Below, in pieces: positions 1 through 7,712 of a stretch of DNA of 12,128 bases. Source of the stretch: an uncultured Clostridia bacterium (lineage in GTDB: Bacteria > Bacillota > Clostridia > Christensenellales > Borkfalkiaceae); the NCBI GenBank assembly GCA_947629605.1, contig CANREK010000020.1, positions 1-12,128 on the forward strand, written 5' to 3'. A program made the translations under genes and the position numbers. The first letter of the stretch is position 1. Every line of letters begins with the position of its first letter. A model generated the notes under the pieces. That model was not told where the DNA came from. It saw only the letters and a list, made by a program, of their open reading frames with translations, and made no database searches.

Positions 1-160
1 TTGCGATACGGGCCGCCTCGATTTGGTTGGACTTGATACGCGCGGGCTCTTCGGCCACGAGGCCGTATTCGCCGTAAGCGATGAAGTTGCCCTTGTTGGC
101 CTGTCCCTTCATGGAGCCGCGGTGTTGCTTTCTTCTCTTTACTCTCTTGGGGATCAACAT
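1..160 (-). CDS. rplP: 50S ribosomal protein L16, N-terminal part (cut by window edge)
   Basis: L16 binds 23S rRNA of the large subunit near the A site and central protuberance. Only the first 53 residues lie in the window. They begin [20 protein letters not shown], followed by a [19 protein letters not shown] segment, which is the typical bacterial L16 start. The ATG at 160-158 follows the rpsC stop codon (164-162) after one base, so translation is probably coupled. It is the ninth gene of the S10 operon in the standard order. The stop codon lies beyond position 1. The identification is firm; nothing can be said about the C-terminal half. Confidence 0.97.
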   Translation of the reverse strand, partial: MLIPKRVKRRKQHRGSMKGQANKGNFIAYGEYGLVAEEPARIKSNQIEAARIA

Positions 161-161
161 A

Positions 162-821
162 TTATTTGCCTCCTTCCGCCTTCTTGGCGCCTTTGAGGAC
201 TTCGCCCTTGTAGATCCAGCACTTTACGCCGATCATACCGAACGTCGTGTGCGCCTCGGCGAAGCCGTAGTCGATGTCGGCACGGAGCGTTTGAAGGGGA
301 ATGGAGCCCTCGTGATAGTGCTCGCATCCCGCGATCTCTCTGCCGTCGAGACGGCCCGAGACCTGCATCTTGACGCCCTTGACGCCCGCGCGCATCGTGC
401 GGCCGATGGCCTGTTTGATGGCACGGCGGAAGGCGATACGCTTTTCGAGCTGGGCGGCGACGCTCTCTGCGACAAGCTGTGCGTCGGCGTCGATCTTTCT
501 GACTTCCGTGACGTTGATGATGACCTGTTTGCCGCCCGTGAGACGTGCAAGGTCCTTTTTGATGACGTCGATCTCGGCGCCCTGCTTCCCGATGAGCACG
601 CCGGGGCGGCCCGTCTGGATGGTGACGACGATCTTACCTGCGGCGCGTTCGATGAGGATCCTTGAAATCGCCGCTGCATAATATTTCTTTTTGAGGAAGG
701 TACGGATGACGTTATCCTCTTTCAAAAAGACGGAAAACTCCTTTTTGTCGGCATACCACTGCGTATCCCAACTCTTGATGATACCTACTCTCAACCCGTG
801 GGGATTTACTTTCTGACCCAT
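162..821 (-). CDS. rpsC: 30S ribosomal protein S3
   Basis: S3 sits at the head of the small subunit near the mRNA entry channel. The 219-residue product opens with [15 protein letters not shown], the family signature. A type II KH domain follows, with its [11 protein letters not shown] loop at about residues 71-81. The C-terminal domain contains [20 protein letters not shown] and an [11 protein letters not shown] strand. Length is normal for bacterial S3. The ATG at 821 comes one base after the rplV stop, and its Shine-Dalgarno run GGAGGGAG lies inside the last codons of rplV. The tail is Lys/Gly/Glu-rich. It is co-transcribed with rplV and rplP. Confidence 0.99.
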   Translation of the reverse strand: MGQKVNPHGLRVGIIKSWDTQWYADKKEFSVFLKEDNVIRTFLKKKYYAAAISRILIERAAGKIVVTIQTGRPGVLIGKQGAEIDVIKKDLARLTGGKQVIINVTEVRKIDADAQLVAESVAAQLEKRIAFRRAIKQAIGRTMRAGVKGVKMQVSGRLDGREIAGCEHYHEGSIPLQTLRADIDYGFAEAHTTFGMIGVKCWIYKGEVLKGAKKAEGGK

Positions 822-822
822 G

Positions 823-1224
823 TTAAATCTCTCCCTCCGCTTTCTTCACGTCAAGAATGACGGTGATGTGGCTCGTTCTTTTGAGGATCGCGTGCCCTCT
901 GCCCTTGCTGACGGGCTGCATACGTTTGAGGCTGGTTGCACCGTCGGCATAGCAAGCCGCGACGTAGAGGTCGCCCCTGTCCATTCCCTGGTTGTGCTCG
1001 GCGTTGGCGACCGCGCTCATGAGCACCTTATAGGTGGGAGCGGCGCCGCCGTTCACGCTGTTTTGCAGGATGGCCCTTGCTTCGGCAACGGACTTCCCGC
1101 GAATGAGATCGAGTACCGTTCTCACCTTATAGGGAGAAACTCTGATGTATTTAGCGACCGCGTAGGGGCGCTTGTCTTTCTGCGCTTCGATCCTTTCGGT
1201 CTTTTTCTTCATATTACCGGCCAT
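823..1224 (-). CDS. rplV: 50S ribosomal protein L22
   Basis: L22 lines the peptide exit tunnel of the large subunit. The 133-residue product has the family core [21 protein letters not shown] and a [12 protein letters not shown] helix. The beta-hairpin region that reaches into the tunnel follows, and the domain ends with [11 protein letters not shown]. It is somewhat longer than the roughly 110-115 residues usual for the family. The extra residues are a basic N-terminal stretch of about 18 ([18 protein letters not shown]). The start at 1224 is supported by AAGGAG ten bases upstream. An in-frame ATG at residue 5 is the only near alternative and would change little. The gap after rpsS is 14 bases. 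Confidence 0.98.
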   Translation of the reverse strand: MAGNMKKKTERIEAQKDKRPYAVAKYIRVSPYKVRTVLDLIRGKSVAEARAILQNSVNGGAAPTYKVLMSAVANAEHNQGMDRGDLYVAACYADGATSLKRMQPVSKGRGHAILKRTSHITVILDVKKAEGEI

Positions 1225-1238
1225 GTCGTCTCATCTCC

Positions 1239-1523
1239 TTACTTCTTTCCGGCGGGAGCCGTCGTCTTTGCCGCGTGGCCGCGGAACGTTCTCGTGGGAG
1301 CGAACTCACCGAGCTTGCATCCGACCATATCCTCTGTGATGTAGACGGGCACATGCTTTCTGCCGTCGTACACGGCGATCGTATGTCCGACCATTTGGGG
1401 GAAGACCGTGGAAGCTCTCGACCATGTTTTGATCACTTTCTTTTCGTTTGCCTCGTTCATCGCCTCGATCCGTTGCAGGAGCTTGGCTTCGACGTAAGGC
1501 CCTTTCTTTATACTTCTCGACAT
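1239..1523 (-). CDS. rpsS: 30S ribosomal protein S19
   Basis: S19 binds 16S rRNA in the head of the small subunit, next to S13. The 94-residue product begins [16 protein letters not shown] and contains [21 protein letters not shown]. It continues with [24 protein letters not shown] and a short basic tail ending AGKK. All of these are typical, and so is the length. The ATG at 1523 is preceded by a GAGGGAGGGAG Shine-Dalgarno run that overlaps the end of rplB. The gap to the rplB stop is 15 bases. Confidence 0.99.
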   Translation of the reverse strand: MSRSIKKGPYVEAKLLQRIEAMNEANEKKVIKTWSRASTVFPQMVGHTIAVYDGRKHVPVYITEDMVGCKLGEFAPTRTFRGHAAKTTAPAGKK

Positions 1524-1538
1524 CTTTTACTCCCTCCC

Positions 1539-2366
<828 letters not shown>

Positions 2367-2384
2367 TTTTCTACTCTCCTTCGG

Positions 2385-2675
2385 TTACGACAACGATTTG
2401 AAGTATTCGATGGGCTTGCTGTCCTCCGTGAGTTGGACAACGGCCTTCTTCGTCGCGGGCGTGTACCCCTCGTTGCGCCCCATTCTTTTGAGCTTTCCGG
2501 GGAGCGACACGGTGTTGACGCTCTTGACTTTGACGGAGAACATCTTTTCGACCGCGATCTTGATTTGGGTCTTGTTGGCGTCCTTCCGTACTTTGAACGT
2601 GTATTTTTTGTCTGCGATCCCGTCATATCCCTTTTCGGTGAGCACGGGCTTTATGATGACGTCCTCGGGTAACAT
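2385..2675 (-). CDS. rplW: 50S ribosomal protein L23
   Basis: L23 surrounds the exit of the peptide tunnel and is the docking site for trigger factor and SRP. The product has 96 residues. An N-terminal [14 protein letters not shown] block is followed by [20 protein letters not shown] and a basic loop with [10 protein letters not shown] place the start at the ATG at 2675-2673, whose A is shared with the rplD stop (TGATG). GAGGAGG lies ten bases upstream. An in-frame TTG at 2681 would add two residues, but it sits only four bases from the Shine-Dalgarno and is less likely. The one-base overlap with rplD implies translational coupling. Confidence 0.97.
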   Translation of the reverse strand: MLPEDVIIKPVLTEKGYDGIADKKYTFKVRKDANKTQIKIAVEKMFSVKVKSVNTVSLPGKLKRMGRNEGYTPATKKAVVQLTEDSKPIEYFKSLS

Positions 2676-3298
2676 CAGCAATATACCTCCTCGAGTTTTT
2701 TGACGCTGCCCTTCGTGAGAACGACCGTTGCATTCGAGACGACCTCGTATGTGTTGATCTCGTCCACGGAGAGGGTGTGGAGGGTGGGAAGGTTTCTTGC
2801 GGCAAGGATGACGTCGCCGTCGGGCTCGTCCATGATGACGACCGAGCGCTTGTCGAGCTTCAATGCCTTGCGGATCGCTTCCATCTCCTTGGTTTTGGGA
2901 GCGGAGACCTTTACCTCATCCACGACGATGAGTTCGCCGTCGGCAAGTTTCTTGGAGAGCGCCGAGAAGAGCGCCGTTCTCTTTGCCGTTTGGTTCATCT
3001 TCTTGGTGAAGTCGCGGGGCTTGGGTGCGAACACGACGCCGCCCTTGGTCCATTGGGGCGCACGGATGGAGCCCTGGCGCGCTCTGCCCGTTCCCTTCTG
3101 TCTCCACGGCTTGATGCCGCCGCCGCGCACTTCCGTACGGGTGAGCGTGGACTTGGTGCCCTGCCTCTGGTTGCAAAGATAGGTGACGACTGCCTGATGG
3201 ATGAGGGGCTCGTTGTAATCCGCGCCGAAGATCGCATCGTTGAGTTCGAGCGTCTCCACCTCTTCGCCTTTGATATTGTAAACTTTTACGCTTGCCAT
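2675..3298 (-). CDS. rplD: 50S ribosomal protein L4
   Basis: L4 binds 23S rRNA, and its long loop reaches the exit tunnel. In E. coli, and by analogy perhaps here, it also represses its own S10 operon through the leader. The 207-residue product starts [14 protein letters not shown]. The extended basic loop is at about 45-95, with [17 protein letters not shown] and [14 protein letters not shown], followed by [20 protein letters not shown] prefer the ATG at 3298 over the in-frame ATG at 3310. The upstream AAAGGAG runs directly into the 3310 ATG with no spacer but is about 12 bases from the 3298 ATG. The C-terminal codons carry the Shine-Dalgarno for rplW. Confidence 0.97.
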   Translation of the reverse strand: MASVKVYNIKGEEVETLELNDAIFGADYNEPLIHQAVVTYLCNQRQGTKSTLTRTEVRGGGIKPWRQKGTGRARQGSIRAPQWTKGGVVFAPKPRDFTKKMNQTAKRTALFSALSKKLADGELIVVDEVKVSAPKTKEMEAIRKALKLDKRSVVIMDEPDGDVILAARNLPTLHTLSVDEINTYEVVSNATVVLTKGSVKKLEEVYC

Positions 3299-3315
3299 TT
3301 TTTCTCTCATCTCCT

Positions 3316-3945
3316 TTACTTGCTCTTGACGCTCGTTCTCAGGGTGACGATGCTGCCCTTGGGACCGGGGATGGCGCCCTTGACGAGAATGGCGTTTCTC
3401 GCTACGTCGACGCGTACGACTTCGAGGTTGAGGACCGTGACGTTCTCGACGCCGTATTGGCCCGCGAGGTGCTTATGCTTGAACACGCGCGAGGGATCGC
3501 TGATGGACCCCATGGAGCCGGGCTCCCTGTGGACAGGGCCGACGCCGTGCGTCTCTTTGAGGCGCTGTTGGTTCCATCTCTTGATGACGCCCGTGAAGCC
3601 GTGGCCCTTGGAAACGCCCGAGACGTCCACTTTGTCGCCCGCCTGGAAGATGTCTGCCTTCACGGCGTCGCCGACGTTGTAGCCGTCCATGTCGCGCACC
3701 TCTTTGAGGTACTTGCAGGGCTTGACGTTTGCCTTTTTGAATTGCCCGAGTTCGGGCTTGTTGAGCTCCTTCTCCTTTGTTTCGAGGAAGCCGAGTTTGA
3801 GCGCCGCATAGCCGTCCGTTTCCACCGTTTTGACCTGTACGACGGGGCAGGGACCTGCCTCGACGACTGTCACGGGAATGGCTTTGCCGTCCTCCGCAAA
3901 GATCTGGGTCATGCCCGCCTTGCGGCCGATGATTGCTTTACTCAT
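3316..3945 (-). CDS. rplC: 50S ribosomal protein L3
   Basis: L3 is a primary assembly protein of the large subunit whose loop approaches the peptidyl-transferase centre. The 209-residue product starts [16 protein letters not shown]. It contains the central [12 protein letters not shown] (about 114-125), the [11 protein letters not shown] loop (137-146) and [14 protein letters not shown] (152-165), then the C-terminal barrel strands. Length is normal. The ATG at 3945 has AAAGGAG about 12 bases upstream. An 86-base gap containing a small hairpin separates it from rpsJ, by far the largest gap inside this operon. Confidence 0.99.
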   Translation of the reverse strand: MSKAIIGRKAGMTQIFAEDGKAIPVTVVEAGPCPVVQVKTVETDGYAALKLGFLETKEKELNKPELGQFKKANVKPCKYLKEVRDMDGYNVGDAVKADIFQAGDKVDVSGVSKGHGFTGVIKRWNQQRLKETHGVGPVHREPGSMGSISDPSRVFKHKHLAGQYGVENVTVLNLEVVRVDVARNAILVKGAIPGPKGSIVTLRTSVKSK

Positions 3946-3996
3946 GGATAAAGTTCACTCCTTTCCTTATTTTTATATTTCCGAAATACCGTTTCC

Positions 3997-4012
3997 GCCC
4001 GCGGTGGCGGGC
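3997..4012 (-). other. Small GC-rich hairpin between rpsJ and rplC
   Basis: GCCCGC at 3997-4002 pairs with GCGGGC at 4007-4012 around a four-base loop. It begins about 20 bases after the rpsJ stop. On the minus strand the hairpin is followed by GGAAACGG rather than a T-run, so it is not a canonical terminator. It may act in mRNA processing or stability. The pairing is seen directly; the role is inference. Confidence 0.4.
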
Positions 4013-4031
4013 ATGTTTCAGTATTATTGGA

Positions 4032-4331
4032 TCAAAGTTTTACCTTGATGTCGACTCCCGCGGGCAAATGGATGCTGTCGAGGAGCTTTGCGTTGGGCGA
4101 GTAGATGTCGATGATGCGCTTGTAGGTGCGGCACTCGAACTGCTCGCGCGAGTCCTTATCTTTATGGGGGCTTCTGAGGATGGTGACGATCTCCCGCTCC
4201 GTGGGAAGCGGAATGGGCCCCGAGATCTTTGCCCCGCCCTTCTGCATCGTCTCGACGATGCGCTGTGCCGCTTCGTCCACGAGTGCGTGGTCGTAAGCGC
4301 TGAGTTTGATCCTGATTTTTTGACTTGCCAT
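4032..4331 (-). CDS. rpsJ: 30S ribosomal protein S10 (NusE), first gene of the operon
   Basis: S10 belongs to the head of the small subunit and, as NusE, also takes part in transcription antitermination. The 99-residue product starts [20 protein letters not shown]. It continues with [27 protein letters not shown], whose HKD-containing loop is typical. It ends with [14 protein letters not shown]. The family is usually about 100-105 residues. The ATG at 4331 has AAAGGAG seven bases upstream. It is the first gene of the ribosomal protein cluster: 337 non-coding bases and a lipid gene lie upstream, rather than tuf or fus. Confidence 0.99.
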   Translation of the reverse strand: MASQKIRIKLSAYDHALVDEAAQRIVETMQKGGAKISGPIPLPTEREIVTILRSPHKDKDSREQFECRTYKRIIDIYSPNAKLLDSIHLPAGVDIKVKL

Positions 4332-4403
4332 GGTAGTACTCCTTTACCGAACTTATTTTCTTTGTCTGTGTCAACGCGTCCGTGCGTATCGAAGCGCCCT
4401 ATC

Positions 4404-4429
4404 AAAAAAACACGTTTTTCGCCGTGCTT
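4404..4429 (-). terminator. Candidate attenuator hairpin in the S10 leader
   Basis: On the minus strand AAGCACG (4429-4423) pairs with CGTGTTT (4414-4408), seven pairs including one G-U, around an eight-base A-rich loop. Four further T residues follow (4407-4404). This resembles a weak intrinsic terminator about 75 bases before rpsJ. In a leader it could act as an attenuator. The stem is short, so confidence is moderate to low. Confidence 0.35.
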
Positions 4430-4480
4430 GAAGGAAAGCCTCGGTTCGTCGCAGAGGTCGAGCCTCCACATTTGTCGGCG

Positions 4481-4517
4481 GAAATTATCTGTCGGGGGGC
4501 TTCGGCCCCGAAATTTC
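4481..4517 (-). other. Two-part leader hairpin
   Basis: An inner stem GGGGC/GCCCC (4496-4500 with 4505-4509) closes a four-base loop. An outer stem GAAATT/AATTTC (4481-4486 with 4512-4517) encloses it, with an asymmetric internal loop. The inner arm can also slip into an alternative register (4492-4497 with 4506-4511). It lies about 45-75 bases downstream of the predicted S10 transcription start. On the plus strand the loop reads TTCG; as transcribed (minus) it reads CGAA. Confidence 0.5.
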
Positions 4518-4565
4518 AGTAACTTCCCGCGTCAACCCTATACAGCACAATGACACAGCGTATTA

Positions 4566-4595
4566 AGATTACCACATTTGAAAACCCCTTGTCAA
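4566..4595 (-). promoter_or_regulatory. Putative S10 operon promoter
   Basis: A perfect -35 hexamer TTGACA lies at 4595-4590 on the minus strand. At a spacing of 18 bases is a weak -10 TAATCT (4571-4566), preceded by TGG as in an extended -10. The expected start is near 4559. The -35 is perfect but the -10 matches consensus at only three of six positions. It is the best candidate between psd and rpsJ. Confidence 0.45.
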
Positions 4596-4615
4596 CGGTT
4601 TGACGGGGGGTTTTC
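4580..4615 (-). terminator. Terminator-like hairpin after psd, overlapping the S10 -35 box
   Basis: GAAAACCCC (4580-4588) pairs perfectly with GGGGTTTTC (4607-4615). Inside, GTCAA (4591-4595) pairs with TTGAC (4600-4604) across a 2x2 internal loop. On the minus strand the 3' arm reads GGGGTTTTC, so the short U-tract is part of the stem and no further T-run follows. It begins 53 bases after the psd stop and is the only obvious candidate to end the lipid operon. The -35 TTGACA of the putative S10 promoter lies inside it. Confidence 0.45.
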
Positions 4616-4668
4616 CGAAAAATTTTCTCCGATTTTGTCTTTTTTTGCAGACTTTTGTGTCTTTTGCA

Positions 4669-5529
4669 TCATTCCTCCGCAAGATGTTGTGCGGCCGCCC
4701 TTCCGATCCTCTCGCCGCAGCGCACTTTGGTTTCGAGGTCCTTCGCAGTGTTCCCGAAAAACTCTTCGTCGAGAACAACTTTGTCCTTCTCAAAGAGAAG
4801 GATGACGGTGGAGCCGCCGAACTCGAAGCGGCCCTTCTCCTCGCCGCGGGCAAAGGTCTCCTTTTCTTCGTTGACGATGCGCCCGACGAACATCGCGCCC
4901 ACTTCCGTCTGAATGACGTCGCCGAAATGCTCGGTGTGCAGCACGGAATATTCCCTGCAATTTTCGGTGAACACGCGCCGCTTTTCGAGAGCCGTCGGCT
5001 GCACGGTATGCAGCTTGCCCTTGATGTATTTCCTCTCCCCCATGCTGCCGCCGTCGAGGAAAAAGTAGCGGTGATAGTCCGTTGCGATGAGCCTTAAAAC
5101 GACGCAGAGCCCGCCCTCATACTTTTTGGCGAGCGCCTCGTCTTTGAGGAGCGTCGCAACGGTGTAATCGAACCCCTTGACCGTAAAAACGCCCTCTCGT
5201 GTGACGGGAAAGACGGTGACGCGGCCGTCGCAGGGGGAGCAGAGAGCGCTCTCTTCCATGTCGAACGGGCGGAGTTCGGGGCGGATCTTCCGCGTGAAAA
5301 AATCGTTGAAACTGCGATACTTCTGCGGCAGAAAATCCCCCATCTCGATGTTGTGCTTTTTGATGAATTTTTTGATGAGAGGCTTGGAGATCCTTCTGTC
5401 GAGGAAAAACCCCGCAAGGCGTGCGACCCACCTCACCGCAACGAGGCGGAGAAGCAGACTTCCGAAGCGGGTGCGATATAAAAAGCGAACGCCCTTGCCG
5501 TCGGGGCCCTGCGTGTCAGTCTCTCTCAT
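4669..5529 (-). CDS. psd: Phosphatidylserine decarboxylase proenzyme
   Basis: The enzyme decarboxylates phosphatidylserine to phosphatidylethanolamine at the membrane. It is a pyruvoyl enzyme made by self-cleavage of a proenzyme. The 286-residue product contains KYRSFNDFFTRKIRP (70-84) and SPCDGRV with the expected catalytic Asp101. It also has DYHRYFF with His153, GKLHTVQP (171-178) and VGAMFVGRI (210-218). The C-terminal FGGST gives Ser240 as the predicted cleavage and pyruvoyl site, so the alpha chain would be about 47 residues. I chose the ATG at 5529, whose ATGA overlaps the pssA stop by four bases and has CGGAG ten bases upstream. An in-frame ATG at 5595 would add 22 residues inside pssA and lacks family similarity. 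It is the last gene of the lipid operon. Confidence 0.96.
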   Translation of the reverse strand: MRETDTQGPDGKGVRFLYRTRFGSLLLRLVAVRWVARLAGFFLDRRISKPLIKKFIKKHNIEMGDFLPQKYRSFNDFFTRKIRPELRPFDMEESALCSPCDGRVTVFPVTREGVFTVKGFDYTVATLLKDEALAKKYEGGLCVVLRLIATDYHRYFFLDGGSMGERKYIKGKLHTVQPTALEKRRVFTENCREYSVLHTEHFGDVIQTEVGAMFVGRIVNEEKETFARGEEKGRFEFGGSTVILLFEKDKVVLDEEFFGNTAKDLETKVRCGERIGRAAAQHLAEE

Positions 5530-6236
5530 ACGAGCGGCACTCCGCAGACGTAGTAGCGGATGAGGCACAGCGCGATGATCGTGACCGTGACGCATGCGAT
5601 CGTGATGATGAGCCCCTTGGTGTCCGCCTTAAACATGCGGAAACGGAATACAAAGAGGAAGGCGAGCAGGAGATAGGCAGATCCCATGAACAGCTGGGTG
5701 AAGAGGTCGATGCGCACCATCGTGGCGATGAGATAGAAGATCGGCAGCACGATGACGTCGATGGCGACGGGCAGCCCCTCAAAATAGGTCCGCTTGCCGC
5801 CCTCTTTCCCCCTGCGCTCCTCCTCGGAGACGTTATAGTAGGCGAGGCGGGCAAGTCCGCATACCACAAAGATGCAATAGATGATATAATGGTACCAGCG
5901 GTCCATGCCCATGCCAAACCCGATCGCGACGGGCGCGACGACAAAGGCGATGAGGTCGCTGAGGGAATCGATCTGCATGCCGAAACTTCTGTCCGCAGCG
6001 CTTCGGTTCTTGCGGGTGTTCGCCACAAGGCCGTCGAAACTGTCGCACAGGGAACTGATGAAGAGACATACGCAGCCCCAAAACGGGGAAACCGCGAGGG
6101 AAAGAAAGATCCCACACGTTCCCGCGCATGCGGACAGATAGGTCAGAATGACCCCATAGTGGTAGAAGCCGACAAAATGTTTGGCGCCCTCAACCTTCTC
6201 CTCTGTCCTTTCCGTTTTCTTCCCATTCTCTTCCAT
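5526..6236 (-). CDS. pssA: CDP-diacylglycerol--serine O-phosphatidyltransferase (phosphatidylserine synthase)
   Basis: It transfers a phosphatidyl group from CDP-diacylglycerol to L-serine in the membrane, giving phosphatidylserine for Psd. The 236-residue product is a multi-pass membrane protein of the CDP-alcohol phosphatidyltransferase family. The metal and CDP-binding signature is at 65-94: CDSFDGLVA, then G86, D90 and D94 in FGMQIDSLSD. The predicted membrane segments cover about 23-50, 95-130 and 155-230. The preferred start is the ATG at 6236, with GGAG six bases upstream. The longer frame from 6299 would add an Arg-rich 21 residues encoded within the upstream gene. Even the preferred start overlaps that gene by 47 bases. 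FYHYGVILTYLS near the N-terminus resembles clostridial PssA. Confidence 0.95.
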   Translation of the reverse strand: MEENGKKTERTEEKVEGAKHFVGFYHYGVILTYLSACAGTCGIFLSLAVSPFWGCVCLFISSLCDSFDGLVANTRKNRSAADRSFGMQIDSLSDLIAFVVAPVAIGFGMGMDRWYHYIIYCIFVVCGLARLAYYNVSEEERRGKEGGKRTYFEGLPVAIDVIVLPIFYLIATMVRIDLFTQLFMGSAYLLLAFLFVFRFRMFKADTKGLIITIACVTVTIIALCLIRYYVCGVPLV

Positions 6237-7425
6237 AACGCTCTCCGATATCTTCCTCTTCCGAGATCGAAAGGATCTCCTCCGTCTCCTCGTCCGCATC
6301 TTCCGTCGGACTTTGCTCCGCGCCTTCCCCGTCGGCCGCTTCCCCCTCTTCCGAGGTCTCTTTGGGCGGCCGCCGCATGACTTGGATATGGTAGGCGAGC
6401 GTAAACAGCCCGCAGACGATCATGATCAAGTAATAAGAGATGAAGCGCGAGACCATGAGCGCGGCGAGCACGAACGTCTTGTCGCCGAGTCCCGCCGTCG
6501 CATAGATGCTGACGTAGAGATATTCATACACCCCCACGCCGCCCGGGAGCGGAATGGAGTTATACCCGATGATGATGAGCGCCGAACAGGCGCACAGACC
6601 CCACACGTCGGCATTCGGCTGTTGCGCTAAAATGACGAACACGGGGATGAGCACATGGCACACCCTCTGCCCGAGATTGGCAAAAACGTTGATGATCGAC
6701 ATCCCCGGGTGGTTCCTGATCTCATAGAGGCAGTCCTTGTAGAGATCGACCTCATGGGATAGCTTGTCGCGCCACTTGTCGGGTTTTTTGATGATATGTA
6801 TCTTGGTGAGGAGGGTGATGATGCCGTTCCCCGCCTTCTTGACCGCCTTCCCCCAGAACATACAGCCGATGAAAAAGGCAAGCAGAAGTCCCTGAATGAC
6901 ACAGCCGGCGATGATGAGCACCTGCGGGAACCAATCCCCGCCCATTCCGACCGTCGCAAAGATGCCCGGCCGCACGGCAAAGGAGACGGCGCCGATGATA
7001 ATGATGGAGAGGGTGTAGCCCGCGAGGTTGAATACCAGCCCGAACGACGCCTTCCCCGCATTGATGCCATCCTTCACCATATAGTAGATGGAGGCGGGTT
7101 GGCCGCCCGTGCCCGAGGGCGTGATCGCCGAATAGTAGAGGTCCGCCGTCGTATAGCAGGTCGCCTTGTAGAAGTTCCGCTTTGCGCCGAGCCCCCGCAT
7201 GATGAAGTAGATGCTGACGGCTTCAAAGAGAACGGATGCGATCGTGAGACCGAGTGCGCCGACGATCCACCACGGGTTGCAATTCCCCAAAAATTTGAAG
7301 ATATCGCCGAATTTGATGTCCGTCGCCGTAAAGATGACGATGACCGTCACCGCGATGAGAATGACAAGAAAGCCGATATTCAAAAGCTGCTTTTTGATCG
7401 ATTTGGAGACTTTCTTTTTTGCCAT
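6190..7425 (-). CDS. Flippase-like integral membrane protein (YbhN/UPF0104, LPG-synthase TM domain family)
   Basis: The 411-residue product looks like the stand-alone membrane domain found at the N-terminus of MprF, a family linked to lipid flipping or transport. Hydrophobic segments are visible at about 15-33, 52-74, 128-150, 168-192, 250-267, 273-288 and 318-345. Two family-like motifs are present: AITPSGTGGQP (100-110) and PLPGGVGVYE (292-301). There is no C-terminal aminoacyl-transferase domain, so it should not make lysyl-phosphatidylglycerol. From about 355 the tail is highly acidic and predicted cytoplasmic, with 24 Asp/Glu in the last 61 residues. The ATG at 7425 has only a weak, close GAGG; an in-frame stop lies just upstream, so no longer start is possible. 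Its place before pssA and psd suggests a role in moving phosphatidylserine, phosphatidylethanolamine or a precursor. The substrate is unknown. Confidence 0.88.
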   Translation of the reverse strand: MAKKKVSKSIKKQLLNIGFLVILIAVTVIVIFTATDIKFGDIFKFLGNCNPWWIVGALGLTIASVLFEAVSIYFIMRGLGAKRNFYKATCYTTADLYYSAITPSGTGGQPASIYYMVKDGINAGKASFGLVFNLAGYTLSIIIIGAVSFAVRPGIFATVGMGGDWFPQVLIIAGCVIQGLLLAFFIGCMFWGKAVKKAGNGIITLLTKIHIIKKPDKWRDKLSHEVDLYKDCLYEIRNHPGMSIINVFANLGQRVCHVLIPVFVILAQQPNADVWGLCACSALIIIGYNSIPLPGGVGVYEYLYVSIYATAGLGDKTFVLAALMVSRFISYYLIMIVCGLFTLAYHIQVMRRPPKETSEEGEAADGEGAEQSPTEDADEETEEILSISEEEDIGERYGREWEENGKDRGEG

Positions 7426-7455
7426 TTCCTCGCCCGCAAGTTTTTATTTCAAACT

Positions 7456-7485
7456 ATTATACCCCGAGAAAGATTCCTTTGTCAA
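7456..7485 (-). promoter_or_regulatory. Promoter of the flippase-pssA-psd operon
   Basis: On the minus strand TTGACA (7485-7480) and TATAAT (7461-7456) are both perfect and separated by 18 bases. The expected transcription start is near 7449, giving a 5' leader of about 25 bases before the ATG at 7425. This is the strongest housekeeping-sigma promoter in the window. Its upstream side abuts the repeat island. Confidence 0.85.
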
Positions 7486-7522
7486 GCAATTCGGCCTACG
7501 AATTCCGATTTGGAGCTTTGTG

Positions 7523-7565
7523 CTCATCCTGAGCCGTAGGCGAAGGATCCCGGCAAACCTACGGA
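7523..7565 (+). repeat. Hairpin repeat family, copy 1
   Basis: The hairpin is ATCCT (7526-7530), GA, GCC-GTA-GGC, GA, AGGAT (7544-7548): two stems separated by a GA/GA internal mismatch. The 3' flank TCCCGGCAAACCTACGGA recurs nearly unchanged at 11030-11048. Next to it CCTACGGAC occurs twice, at 7558-7566 and 7575-7583; the second lies within a GTCC-TAC-GGAC mini-hairpin. It sits just upstream of the lipid operon promoter. Confidence 0.75.
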
Positions 7566-7601
7566 CTCCATTGTCCTACGGACCATTCCGATTGCGTCAT
7601 G

Positions 7602-7643
7602 GTGCCCCGCCCGCACGTTCTTTATGGCGTCGAAGGGCGGCAC
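7602..7643. repeat. Imperfect inverted repeat in the 7.5-7.9 kb island
   Basis: GTGCCCCGCCC (7602-7612) pairs with GGGCGGCAC (7635-7643) apart from a two-base CC bulge, around a 22-base loop. It lies between hairpin repeat copies 1 and 2 and is probably part of the same repeat accumulation. No coding potential is seen here. Confidence 0.45.
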
Positions 7644-7669
7644 GAGGAGCGTAGCGACGAAGTAGCGTA

Positions 7670-7712
7670 GTCGAACCATCACCTTATTTCTTTGCTACGG
7701 TGATCCTTCGAC
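7670..7712. repeat. Inverted repeat overlapping hairpin repeat copy 2
   Basis: GTCGAACCATCACC (7670-7683) and GGTGATCCTTCGAC (7699-7712) are inverted copies matching at 12 of 14 positions around a 15-base loop. The right arm is also the outer arm of hairpin repeat copy 2 (7703-7735). The two structures therefore exclude each other. Confidence 0.55.

Larger units (their letters stand above)
4332..4559 (-). promoter_or_regulatory. Putative structured 5' leader of the S10 operon
   Basis: About 230 bases separate the predicted transcription start (near 4559) from rpsJ, and they hold no convincing gene. Seen in the sequence are a two-part hairpin at 4481-4517 and a GAGG segment at 4454-4457. That segment can pair with either CCTC 4463-4466 or CCTC 4439-4442, giving mutually exclusive stems. 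A hairpin with a U-run follows at 4404-4429, before the rpsJ ribosome binding site. A long leader with alternative stems fits the known habit of S10 operons to be controlled through the leader by L4. Whether L4 binds here is inference; I cannot match it to a named RNA family by eye. Confidence 0.5.

Noticed and set aside
4369..4374. Perfect TTGACA on the minus strand close to rpsJ
   Set aside because: The bases 16-19 positions downstream (TTCGGT region) give no acceptable -10, and a start there would fall on the ribosome binding site.
4040..4471. Minus-strand frame starting in the S10 leader and overlapping rpsJ
   Set aside because: It overlaps rpsJ in another frame, reads an Arg/Ser-rich shadow sequence and crosses the leader hairpins.
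5530..5595. Upstream in-frame ATG for psd adding 22 residues
   Set aside because: The added sequence is His/Arg-rich, lies entirely inside the pssA end, and the ATGA overlap with a good ribosome binding site supports 5529.
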